From Rikenellaceae bacterium (GTDB taxonomy: Bacteria; Bacteroidota; Bacteroidia; Bacteroidales; UBA932), in the NCBI GenBank assembly GCA_003542575.1, contig DPKJ01000002.1, forward strand, positions 13,405 to 77,404: a DNA stretch of 64,000 nucleotides, given 5' to 3'. How positions within the stretch are numbered: the stretch's first letter is position 1; every line of letters starts with the position of its first letter. A program made the translations under genes and the position numbers. Shown here piece by piece: positions 45,143-52,831 of the stretch. Below the pieces are notes generated by a model, which was not told the DNA's origin, searched no databases, and saw only the letters and a list, made by a program, of their open reading frames with translations.

Positions 45143-45150
45143 CAAAGGTA
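45143..45150 (-). promoter_or_regulatory. -7 element of the patatin gene
   Basis: TACCTTTG on the minus strand matches TAnnTTTG. It lies within the longer patatin frame and supports the ATG at 45107, leaving a leader of about 30 nt. No good -33 was seen. Confidence 0.45.
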
Positions 45151-45172
45151 TACAAAATAAATAATTTAGTAT

Positions 45173-45838
45173 ATGAAGGTAAATATTTTAAAACTATTGT
45201 TAATCATTCCTTTAGTTGTATTCTCCTGCAAAGGCAAGAGGGGAGATATTCAACAAGAGGAGCCTGCCAAACAGGAAGACACAACCGCTATGCAGACAAA
45301 CTTAATTTTTAATCCGGCAGACTTGCCGGAAGAGCCGGTATTTGATATTGTTACAAATGTCGGTACCATTAGAATCAAACTTTATAAAGAGACCCCTAAA
45401 CATAGGGATAATTTTGTTGCACTTGCATCAAAGGGCTTTTATAACGGAATCCGCTTCCACAGAGTTATTCAGGGATTTATGATTCAGACCGGTGACCCTC
45501 TTTCAAAAGATATGGCAAACGTTGCCAGTTTTGGAACAGGTGGCCCCGGCTACACTATTCCAGCCGAAATCCTTTCGCAGTTTACACACAAAAAAGGTGC
45601 CGTAGCCGCTGCAAGAAGGGGTGATGCCGGAAATCCTGCAAGAGAGTCTTCGGGGTCGCAATTTTATATTGTAGAGAACCCGGGATCATGCGCTCAGCTT
45701 GATGGAGACTACTCAATTTTTGGAGAGACCATTTCGGGATTTGAGGTGATTGATATTATTGCTGCAACTCCTACCAATCAAAGAGATTTACCACTTTCAG
45801 ACATTATTATAAGTGCCGTTAAGCCTGTAATTGAGTAA
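45173..45838 (+). CDS. Peptidyl-prolyl cis-trans isomerase, cyclophilin type, lipoprotein
   Basis: 221 residues. Lipoprotein signal ends LVVFSC (Cys19). The cyclophilin domain is recognisable by NFVALASKGFYNGIRFHRVI, QGFMIQTGDPLS, ESSGSQFYIVENPGSC and LDGDYSIFGETISGFEVIDI. It assists folding of periplasmic or outer-membrane proteins. A strong terminator follows (45866-45908). Confidence 0.94.
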   Translation: MKVNILKLLLIIPLVVFSCKGKRGDIQQEEPAKQEDTTAMQTNLIFNPADLPEEPVFDIVTNVGTIRIKLYKETPKHRDNFVALASKGFYNGIRFHRVIQGFMIQTGDPLSKDMANVASFGTGGPGYTIPAEILSQFTHKKGAVAAARRGDAGNPARESSGSQFYIVENPGSCAQLDGDYSIFGETISGFEVIDIIAATPTNQRDLPLSDIIISAVKPVIE

Positions 45839-45865
45839 ATTAAAAAGAATTAGAGTTTTAATGAT

Positions 45866-45908
45866 AAAGAGATGATTGGTTAACCCATCATCTCTTTCAT
45901 TTTTTTTG
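45866..45908 (+). terminator. Strong terminator overlapping the convergent mlaF-like gene
   Basis: AAAGAGATGAT (45866-45876) is perfectly complementary to ATCATCTCTTT (45887-45897), with additional pairing across GGTTAACC in the loop, and an uninterrupted T run follows from 45900. It ends the cyclophilin transcript. The 3' arm and the T run are coding sequence of the convergent ABC gene (codons for MKEMMG and the preceding Lys residues). Confidence 0.8.
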
Positions 45909-46635
45909 CCATTCTGGAGGCAAAGACAAAGTTGTTAAGTTCTTCACAGTCAGATGTGAGTACATTCTCTTTATCGCCCTCCCATACAAGTTTGCCCTGG
46001 TGGATAAAGCCTACTGTATCGCCAATCTCCATTACTGAATTCATATCATGAGTGTTAACAACTGTTGTGATGTTATACTCTTTGGTGATTTCTGATATCA
46101 GTTGGTCAATTAGTATTGATGTGTGAGGGTCAAGTCCTGAGTTAGGTTCGTCACAGAACAGATACTTGGGATTAAGTGCAATAGCTCTTGCGATTCCAAC
46201 TCTTTTCTGCATTCCTCCACTTAATTCGTTGGGGAATAATTTATTGACATTTTTTAGATTAACGCGTTCAAGGCAAAAATTGACTCTGTCAAGTTTCTCT
46301 TTGTCACTCCATGTAGTAAAAAAGTCCATTGGGAATCTTACATTTTCTTCAACGGTGGCAAAATCGAAAAGGGCACTACCTTGAAATAACATACCAATCT
46401 CTTTGCGAATACTCCTCTGTTCTTTAAAACTTAATGCGTTGAACTGAATTTTTTCATACCAGATTTCACCTGAATCGGGAGTAAGCAGCCCTACAAGTGA
46501 TTTTAGGAATACCGTTTTGCCGGATCCGCTTGCTCCAATAATAAGCGAACATTCACCAGGTTTATAGGTAATGGAGATATCTTTTAAAACATGTTTTTCT
46601 CCGAAATATTTATTAAGATTGTTGACTTGTATCAT
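45880..46635 (-). CDS. ABC transporter ATP-binding protein (MlaF-like)
   Basis: 251 residues. P-loop SLIIGASGSGKTVFLKSLVG, signature LSGGMQKRVGIARAIALNP and Walker B YLFCDEPNSGLDP with HDMNSVMEIGD. The pattern GMQKRVGIAR and the neighbouring MlaE-type permease identify an Mla/Ttg2-type importer/exporter of phospholipids. It lies 16 bp downstream of the permease gene. MlaD/MCE, MlaC and MlaB are not present nearby. Confidence 0.93.
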   Translation of the reverse strand: MIQVNNLNKYFGEKHVLKDISITYKPGECSLIIGASGSGKTVFLKSLVGLLTPDSGEIWYEKIQFNALSFKEQRSIRKEIGMLFQGSALFDFATVEENVRFPMDFFTTWSDKEKLDRVNFCLERVNLKNVNKLFPNELSGGMQKRVGIARAIALNPKYLFCDEPNSGLDPHTSILIDQLISEITKEYNITTVVNTHDMNSVMEIGDTVGFIHQGKLVWEGDKENVLTSDCEELNNFVFASRMAKKMKEMMG

Positions 46636-46651
46636 TTTCCGGTTGTTTCAG

Positions 46652-47395
46652 TTAGTTTAGCATTAGTTGTGTTATTACCAGATTAGCAACCAGTATCGAT
46701 ACGCTACTGACAACAATAGCCTTTGTGCTTGATCGTCCCACTCCAAGTGAACCATCTGCAGCGTAATATCCGTAGAAAGATGATATGCTCGTTATTAGGA
46801 AACTGAATGTTGCCATTTTTACCATACTGTAAACGAAATAATAAAACCGGAATGCATACTGAAGACCTTCTGTATACTGGCCCATGGTTATGATGCCGGT
46901 GAATTTGATAATCATTGCACCACCAAAGAGCCCCAGAACGAAACTCATTAACATTAGAAGTGGATTCAAAATGGTTGCGGCAGCAATCTTGGGGAGTATA
47001 AGATAATTAGCGGAGTTAATCCCCATCATCTCCATCGCGTCGATCTGTTCGCTTATTCTCATACTTCCAATCTCAGATGAGATGTTTGACCCTACCTTGC
47101 CGGCCAGTATCAATGCAATCATTGTAGAGCAGAATTCAAGAATAAGGCTCTCTCGTGTCATGTAACCTACGTACATCTTGGGGATCAGAGGGCTCTCAAT
47201 ATTGTATGCTGTTTGAATAACAAGTACAGCTCCGATAAAAACCGAGATTACTGCAACGATAGGTATTGAATTCAGGACAAGTTTCTCTGCATCAATAAAA
47301 AATTGTTTCCAGAAGATCCTCTTTTTGTCCGGTGTAGAGAACACTACCTTCATCAGAATAAAGTACTGACCGATCAGTTCAAGGGACTTTTTCAT
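46652..47395 (-). CDS. MlaE-family ABC transporter permease
   Basis: 247 residues, polytopic, of the MlaE family (PF02405). Conserved core: VFIGAVLVIQTAYNIES, LILEFCSTMIALILAGKVGS with NISSEIGSMRISEQIDAMEM, typical of permeases that work with MCE proteins in lipid trafficking between the inner and outer membranes. Divergent from kdtA, with overlapping -7 elements. Confidence 0.94.
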   Translation of the reverse strand: MKKSLELIGQYFILMKVVFSTPDKKRIFWKQFFIDAEKLVLNSIPIVAVISVFIGAVLVIQTAYNIESPLIPKMYVGYMTRESLILEFCSTMIALILAGKVGSNISSEIGSMRISEQIDAMEMMGINSANYLILPKIAAATILNPLLMLMSFVLGLFGGAMIIKFTGIITMGQYTEGLQYAFRFYYFVYSMVKMATFSFLITSISSFYGYYAADGSLGVGRSSTKAIVVSSVSILVANLVITQLMLN

Positions 47396-47404
47396 TTATT
47401 TGAC

Positions 47405-47422
47405 TAATTTTGGGCAAATTTA
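47405..47422. promoter_or_regulatory. Overlapping divergent -7 elements of mlaE-like and kdtA genes
   Basis: Plus strand TAATTTTG at 47405-47412 and minus strand TAAATTTG at 47415-47422 are both exact TAnnTTTG matches, only 2 bp apart. The plus element overlaps the upstream TTG at 47410, so the kdtA start is more likely at 47431. Confidence 0.5.
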
Positions 47423-47430
47423 CGAATGAT

Positions 47431-48804
47431 TTGACTATTCTGTACCATACTTCGCTATACCTTTACCTTTTTGCCTCTGCAATTGCCGGAATTTTTTCGC
47501 GCAAGGCCGCTAAATTCTATAATGGCAGAAAAGATCTTCTTATGACAATTGAGTCAAAAATGGCTCAGTTATACGCAAGTAAGGGTAAGATAAATGATTT
47601 ACTTTGGGTCCACTGCGCTTCGGTAGGTGAATTTGAGCAGGCAAGGCCGGTAATTGAAAAACATAGGGCCACATTTCCGGATGTAGCTGTTGTCCTTACA
47701 TTTTTCTCTCCCAGCGGATATGAATTGAGAAAAAATTACTCTTTTGCAGACGCTGTCTTCTACCTCCCTATGGATACCAGGGGTAATGTAACCGGGTTTC
47801 TTGACCTGATTAAGCCCACAAAGGTGATTTTTGTTAAATATGAATTTTGGAGAAACTATTTGGGAGAGCTTAAGAGGAGGTCGATTCCGGTATATCTTAT
47901 CTCTGCAATATTCAGGGAAGATCAGCATTTTTTCAAGTTTTGGGGAGGTTATTTCCGGAAGATACTGAATAATTTTGATCACATATTTGTGCAGGATGAC
48001 AATTCGGAGAGGTTGCTTAAAAATATTGGTATTGAGAATGTTACAGTATGTGGTGACACAAGATTCGACAGAGTAAGGGAGGTTACAGGAACTCTTACAC
48101 AGATTGAACCCCTGGCAGCATTTTCACAAAATTCTTTTTGCATGGTCGCAGGAAGTACATGGCCTGCCGATGAAGAGATTCTTGCCCGATTTTTCAAAGC
48201 AGAGAAGAGCCGTTTTGATAAAAGCACGATATCACAGGAAAATTCAGGAAATTTCTTACAAAATGAACTATCTCATAAACATGGATATAAGCTGTTAAAA
48301 CTCGAATTAAGATCACCTTTCAAACTGGTAATTGCTCCTCATGAGGTTGATGATTCACACATTAACAAAATATTGGGTTTGTTTGAAGAATTTAAGGTTG
48401 TGCGATACAGTGAGGTGAAAAAGGCAACAGCTGCAATTGAGGCTGATGTTTTTATTATTGACACAATCGGCATTCTGTCGGTAGCTTATCGTTACGGTTC
48501 GGTTGCCTATATTGGAGGTGGCTTTGGAGTTGGGATTCACAATATTCTGGAGGCTGCAGCATATGGAATCCCTGTAATATTCGGGCCTAAATATCAAAAA
48601 TTCAAAGAGGCAAAAGATCTTATCCAAGAGGGAGGGGCATACTCAATTGACTCCTTTGAGAGATTCTCCGATCAGATGCTTCAACTGACCTCAAAATCCG
48701 AACTCCTCACCCGGAGAGGAGAAATTTGCAAAGATTATGTAGAAAGAAATTTGGGGGCAACCTCGGCCATTCTCGCCTCGATTTACCCCCACAAATCAAA
48801 TTAA
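47431..48804 (+). CDS. kdtA: 3-deoxy-D-manno-octulosonic acid transferase
   Basis: 457 residues from a TTG at 47431 (reading LTILYHTSLYLYLFASAIAG); a TTG at 47410 in the same frame overlaps the -7 element. GT30 enzyme (also called waaA) transferring Kdo to lipid A precursors. Features: N-terminal membrane anchor, LLWVHCASVGEFEQARPVIE, VFVKYEFWRNYL, CMVAGSTWPADEEIL, and GGGFGVGIHNILEAAAYGIP with VIFGPKYQKFKEAKDLI. Proteins lacking a clear Met start are common for TTG genes. Confidence 0.93.
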   Translation: MTILYHTSLYLYLFASAIAGIFSRKAAKFYNGRKDLLMTIESKMAQLYASKGKINDLLWVHCASVGEFEQARPVIEKHRATFPDVAVVLTFFSPSGYELRKNYSFADAVFYLPMDTRGNVTGFLDLIKPTKVIFVKYEFWRNYLGELKRRSIPVYLISAIFREDQHFFKFWGGYFRKILNNFDHIFVQDDNSERLLKNIGIENVTVCGDTRFDRVREVTGTLTQIEPLAAFSQNSFCMVAGSTWPADEEILARFFKAEKSRFDKSTISQENSGNFLQNELSHKHGYKLLKLELRSPFKLVIAPHEVDDSHINKILGLFEEFKVVRYSEVKKATAAIEADVFIIDTIGILSVAYRYGSVAYIGGGFGVGIHNILEAAAYGIPVIFGPKYQKFKEAKDLIQEGGAYSIDSFERFSDQMLQLTSKSELLTRRGEICKDYVERNLGATSAILASIYPHKSN

Positions 48805-48869
48805 TTTAGAACTTTTTTCAAATAAAATTGAACTAGTCGCTGTTTGTAATTGATAATAAATATTTGCAG

Positions 48870-48908
48870 TTTTCTTGCAATATTTTCTTCCAATATTTTC
48901 TTGCAATT
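48870..48908. repeat. Triple 13-bp direct repeat
   Basis: Three contiguous units, TTTTCTTGCAATA, TTTTCTTCCAATA and TTTTCTTGCAATT, in the gap between the convergent kdtA and TonB-receptor genes. No gene or known motif was recognised here. Confidence 0.6.
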
Positions 48909-49025
48909 ATACTTTTTTTCATCACACTTATGTCGCCATTACATGCATTTATACAGTAAGGTACATATTATTCTCTTTTGCTTTTTGCCTGCAGATGAGT
49001 TCTGATCTCAATTAACGCTTTTTGC

Positions 49026-51461
49026 TTAAAGTTCAAATCTGACTCCGGTGCTGAAATTTCTTCCAAAACCCCAAAATCCTCTGAACGAAGTTGCTGAATG
49101 GTCAAACCCATCACGGCCTCTTTCAATATAAAGGGTGTCAAAGATGTTGTTGAGATTAAAGTATACTGTAGTTCTATATTTATATGTTTTAAGATTCCAT
49201 ACTGCACCCATGTTAAAGAGGTGGTAATCGGGAACTCTGTACGAAGAGGCCCTGTCGTTTGGGTTTTGTCTCTCTTTTGGATCAAAGTCGGCATACATTC
49301 TTCCGTTAAATCGCCAGTCTGCGTTAACTTCAAGGCCTTTATAAATTTTTACTGTGGCAGACAGGGCGAGCTGAGTTTGCGGTGAGTCGCCAACAGGAAG
49401 CCCGTTGCTGTATACATTCACCACATCCTTTATAAGTCCGGAATAGTCGTCATAAATATTTGCCGAAACATCATTTTTCCACCTCCAGTTGCCAAATGAG
49501 GCAAATGCATCAAGCTGTAAAATTCGTGAGGGTTTGAATGTCGCCTCAATTTCGGTTCCGTAGTGAACAGCATCCAACCCTCTTATGAGATACCTTAAAT
49601 TGGTGTTGTCCGGTTGTTTATAGGGATTTGACATGATGCTCTTATTCTTCCACTTTGCGTAATACCCGGTAACCTCTACAGATCCTCTTTGAAACAGATA
49701 ACGTAAACCCGTCTCAGTAAGCAGGTTTTTTTCATTTTTAACATTGTCTGTTATGTTGTTGTTCCCTGCTGCAAAAAAGAGGTCGTTATAAGGTACCCTG
49801 CTGTATAGAGCTGCATTTAGGTATGCAGAAAGGCCGGGAGTGATTTTTCGCAGTGCTCCCCCTTTAATACTGTATCCTGCGGCGGAGGCAATATCGCTTT
49901 TTGAGTCGGTCACATAATTGTATCTGTCCCACCTTTGGTTTATACTCCCCATTCCGGAAACTCCTCCTCTTATGTCCCAGACAGGTGTTTTGTAGTTAAT
50001 GGTTGAGTAAAGTGTGAGGTGATTTATGATTTTACCATTATCTGTTCTGATATAATCTCCTACTACCTTTATAGGATTTCTGCCTGCCATACCGGCAAGA
50101 GAGCTGTTGGCGTAATCTTCATACCAGTAGTTTGCTCCAAGCAAATCGGTTATAATCTCCTTTTCCCATGTTGAATAGTACTGATAATGAACCCCGCTCT
50201 GGAGAGTGACCACCGGAGAGATTTTATATGAGATGTTACTCTTGAGTCCTGTTTGTGTATGGCCGGCAAGATAATCGCTCTGTATGTTCTTCGCTGGTCC
50301 GCCATTTGAAACGTTATCTTCAACTACGGCATCCCAATCAATCAGCCCGTCTCTTCTGTAATCCAGAATTCGCTTGCCCTTTGATTCAGACCACCTTCCT
50401 CCTCCGTGCCCTACGGAGAGGTAAACAGCATTCGAAATCTCAATCCCTGAGCCATTGTTGTAAAAGTGATGCAGTGTGAGGTATGGTTTATGATAAAAAT
50501 TTTCGCTCAGGTTTCTTGCCTGACCGTTAATATAACCCCAGTTTTTGTTGTATGTTCTGCCGTAGGTCTCTATCTCTGCTGCAGATAGTCTGGCAGATCG
50601 TTGCTGGTGCCTTTCGGGAGAGCCAAGAGCAGTAAATAATAGGGAGTGGTGGTTATTTATTCTCTTTCCGGCATTAAACATATAAGCCCATGAATTTACA
50701 TCAGTTGCGTCGGCGTAGCTTTTTCCCCATGCGTATGAACCCATCGCAGAGAGAGACCATCCTCCTTTGAGTTCTCCGCTGTTAAGTGCAACAAAACTCT
50801 TCATCTGCCCGTAGTCTGTCAAATAGTAACCTGTTGAAGCTGCCGGTGTTTTTTCGGTAGTTTTGGTAATAATGTTAATGGTCCCTCCAACAGAGTTGTC
50901 TGAAAGCATAGAGGCCCCAATGCCTTTCTGGACCTGTATGGAGTGTGTTGCGTCAGTAAGACCGAGCCAGTTGTTCCAGAACATATTCCCTGTCACAAGT
51001 CCCGAAATGGGTATTCCGTTAAGCAGAACAGATATGTTCTCCTGCTTGAATCCTCTGATATTGATTTTTGCATCACCGTAACTACCCGATTCGCTTGTGG
51101 CATAAATTCCGGGAATGTTTTTGATAAGTTCGGGATAGGTTTGACCTATTCCTTTTTTCTCGATTGCACTTCTGTCAACAGTACTCAATCTGAGAGGACT
51201 CTGCCTCTCTCTGATAAAAGATGCCGAGAGAATAATCTCTTCTAAATTTGAGTAGATTGTTTTTGTAGTGTCTGCTCTCTGGATACTGTCTGTTCTTTCT
51301 GAACTGTCAGCTCTCTGCTCATTCTCATTTTTTTGTTGATGAATGGTTTCCTGAGAAGTTGTTAAAAAAGAATTTGCCGATAAGGCATTTGAATTTGTTT
51401 GACATAACAGGGTTGCGCACAGCACAAACACCCCGTTAAAAGGGAATTGTTTTTTTCTCAT
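49026..51461 (-). CDS. TonB-dependent outer-membrane receptor under FMN riboswitch control (putative flavin receptor)
   Basis: 811 residues. A hydrophobic signal region (GVFVLCATLLCQTNS) precedes the plug domain (SAIEKKGIGQTYPELIKNIP, INIRGFKQENISVLLNGIPI, GASMLSDNSVGGTINIITK) and a 22-strand-type barrel ending NFSTGVRFEL, with a terminal-strand pattern. There is no carboxypeptidase-like N-terminal domain or SusD partner, so it is a classical receptor for a small molecule. The FMN riboswitch (51469-51574) directly upstream points to riboflavin or a related flavin as substrate; this is inference from regulation, not from the barrel. An unusually good Shine-Dalgarno AAGGAG lies 7 nt before the ATG. 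Confidence 0.93.
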   Translation of the reverse strand: MRKKQFPFNGVFVLCATLLCQTNSNALSANSFLTTSQETIHQQKNENEQRADSSERTDSIQRADTTKTIYSNLEEIILSASFIRERQSPLRLSTVDRSAIEKKGIGQTYPELIKNIPGIYATSESGSYGDAKINIRGFKQENISVLLNGIPISGLVTGNMFWNNWLGLTDATHSIQVQKGIGASMLSDNSVGGTINIITKTTEKTPAASTGYYLTDYGQMKSFVALNSGELKGGWSLSAMGSYAWGKSYADATDVNSWAYMFNAGKRINNHHSLLFTALGSPERHQQRSARLSAAEIETYGRTYNKNWGYINGQARNLSENFYHKPYLTLHHFYNNGSGIEISNAVYLSVGHGGGRWSESKGKRILDYRRDGLIDWDAVVEDNVSNGGPAKNIQSDYLAGHTQTGLKSNISYKISPVVTLQSGVHYQYYSTWEKEIITDLLGANYWYEDYANSSLAGMAGRNPIKVVGDYIRTDNGKIINHLTLYSTINYKTPVWDIRGGVSGMGSINQRWDRYNYVTDSKSDIASAAGYSIKGGALRKITPGLSAYLNAALYSRVPYNDLFFAAGNNNITDNVKNEKNLLTETGLRYLFQRGSVEVTGYYAKWKNKSIMSNPYKQPDNTNLRYLIRGLDAVHYGTEIEATFKPSRILQLDAFASFGNWRWKNDVSANIYDDYSGLIKDVVNVYSNGLPVGDSPQTQLALSATVKIYKGLEVNADWRFNGRMYADFDPKERQNPNDRASSYRVPDYHLFNMGAVWNLKTYKYRTTVYFNLNNIFDTLYIERGRDGFDHSATSFRGFWGFGRNFSTGVRFEL

Positions 51462-51468
51462 TTTTTAT

Positions 51469-51574
51469 CTCCTTCCTTCCAGACTTTACTGTCGGTACCG
51501 TAGTTGCAACGGTTCTGCCATGATGGCTCGCGGACTATACCGCCGATCGGGAATTACACCCTGCCCCGAAGATT
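51469..51574 (-). ncRNA. FMN riboswitch (RFN element)
   Basis: Read on the minus strand, the leader contains the conserved RFN core: TTCGGGGCAGGGTG, TAATTCCC, CGGCGGTATAGTCCGCGAGC, then a variable hairpin (ACCG/CGGT) and GACAGTAAAGTCTGGA. The spacing and order match the FMN aptamer. The 3' edge contains the AAGGAG of the receptor gene, so binding of FMN would most simply hide the ribosome-binding site; no separate intrinsic terminator was seen between aptamer and ATG. It represses riboflavin synthesis or transport genes in other bacteria. Confidence 0.95.
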
Positions 51575-51593
51575 TTTTTGTTAATACTGGCCG

Positions 51594-51624
51594 CAAAAGT
51601 AATCAAATTTTACAAAACCACAAT
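51594..51624 (-). promoter_or_regulatory. Promoter of the FMN riboswitch/TonB receptor transcript
   Basis: TACTTTTG on the minus strand (51594-51601) matches the -7 consensus; ATTG (51621-51624) lies 19 bp upstream. Transcription would start about 15 nt before the riboswitch. Confidence 0.55.
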
Positions 51625-51867
51625 TTCCCCACCCCTTCGGAATCATTTTGTACAATTTTAAATGTTCACCTAGCGCAATGCAGTTTTTCTTAACGCTTTT
51701 TTCTTTGTGCTTTTCGGGGCTTCCGGAACGCCTCCCTTTGGTCGTTGAACGGTCCTCAGCCTTTTTCCGAAAAACACTTCAGAAAACAAGCTAAAAATCA
51801 GATGTTGCTTTCAGGTGAGCATTTAAATTGCAGAAGTGGCGATGGGATTGTACTTGCCAAATGAAAT
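51625..51867. other. Intergenic stretch between receptor promoter and tsf terminator
   Basis: About 240 bp with no ORF, repeat or conserved RNA that I could recognise. It is moderately rich in short T and C runs. It separates the riboflavin-type receptor transcript from the ribosomal protein operon. Confidence 0.4.
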
Positions 51868-51899
51868 TAAAAAACGCCCCGAAGTACGGGGCGTTTTAC
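51868..51899 (-). terminator. Terminator of the rpsB-tsf transcript
   Basis: AAAACGCCCCG (51871-51881) and CGGGGCGTTTT (51887-51897) form an 11-bp stem with a 5-nt loop. On the minus strand the stem is followed by a T run (51868-51870 and beyond), and the symmetric A/T flanks could also allow bidirectional action. It lies about 85 bp after tsf. Confidence 0.88.
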
Positions 51900-51982
51900 C
51901 TAATTTGCTTTTTGGTTGAGTTTACTTAAGCGTTGGTGCCTTTTGGCAAGTTTGCTTAGTGTTGCTCATCCGGAGTGGTTGC

Positions 51983-52807
51983 TTAGTCGTTCAGAGAGAA
52001 GCGGAAAAAGCCGGTTACCTTTACTTCAGGGTCAACTGTTTTGAGGTACTGTGCTACTGTGATTTTACCATCCTTAACGAATGTTTGATCTTCCAGTGTG
52101 CTCTCTTTGAAAAATTTGGCAAGCTTGCCTTGTGCGATTTGTTCAACCATATTCTCAGGCTTACCCTCTTCACGAATCTGAATTCTGTAGATTTCGAGCT
52201 CTTTTTCAATCACTGACTGAGGGCAAGAGTCCTTGCTTACAGAAACAGGGTTCATTGCAGTAATTTGCATTGCTATTTCACGTCCAACCTCTTTTGAAAT
52301 CTCTTTAGAGAAACCAACTATTGTTGCAAGCTTTCCATTTGTGTGGATGTAGGTTGCAATGTATGGTGCCTCAAGTTTTGCATAGAAAGGAATGGCGTGC
52401 TTTTCACCGCTTTTGCCTGTTTGTTGAGTAACAGCCTCTTCAATTGTTTGTCCGTCAATCATAGTGGCTTTAAGCGCCTCAAGATCAGATGGGAACGAAG
52501 TAAGTGCTGTCTCTGCTATCTTGTTTGCAAGTGCCTGGAATTCGCTGTTTTTAGCAACGAAGTCAGTTTCGCAACCAAGACATACTACTATTGCTTTATT
52601 GTTATTTTCTGTTGCTAATGCGATAACAGAACCTTCGGTAGTTTCGCGGTCTGCTCTCTTAGCTGCTACCAGCTTACCTTTTTCACGGATAATGTCTTTT
52701 GCTTTGTCAAAATCACCACTTGCCTCAACAAGGGCGCTTTTGCAGTCCATCATTCCGGCGCCGGTCATCTGGCGCAGTTTGGCAACATCTGTTGCTTTGA
52801 TTTCCAT
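51983..52807 (-). CDS. tsf: Elongation factor Ts
   Basis: 274 residues. Nucleotide exchange factor for EF-Tu. Characteristic N-terminus (ATDVAKLRQMTGAGMMDCKS with ALVEASGDFDKAKDIIREKG) and core (VVCLGCETDFVAKNSEFQAL). Located 24 bp downstream of rpsB, the usual arrangement. Confidence 0.97.
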   Translation of the reverse strand: MEIKATDVAKLRQMTGAGMMDCKSALVEASGDFDKAKDIIREKGKLVAAKRADRETTEGSVIALATENNNKAIVVCLGCETDFVAKNSEFQALANKIAETALTSFPSDLEALKATMIDGQTIEEAVTQQTGKSGEKHAIPFYAKLEAPYIATYIHTNGKLATIVGFSKEISKEVGREIAMQITAMNPVSVSKDSCPQSVIEKELEIYRIQIREEGKPENMVEQIAQGKLAKFFKESTLEDQTFVKDGKITVAQYLKTVDPEVKVTGFFRFSLND

Positions 52808-52831
52808 ATCTTATAATATAAAATGTTGTAA

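Noticed and set aside
51625..51867. A second structured RNA or small gene upstream of the receptor promoter
   Set aside because: I found no ORF of credible composition, no conserved core and no stable symmetric hairpin other than the tsf terminator.
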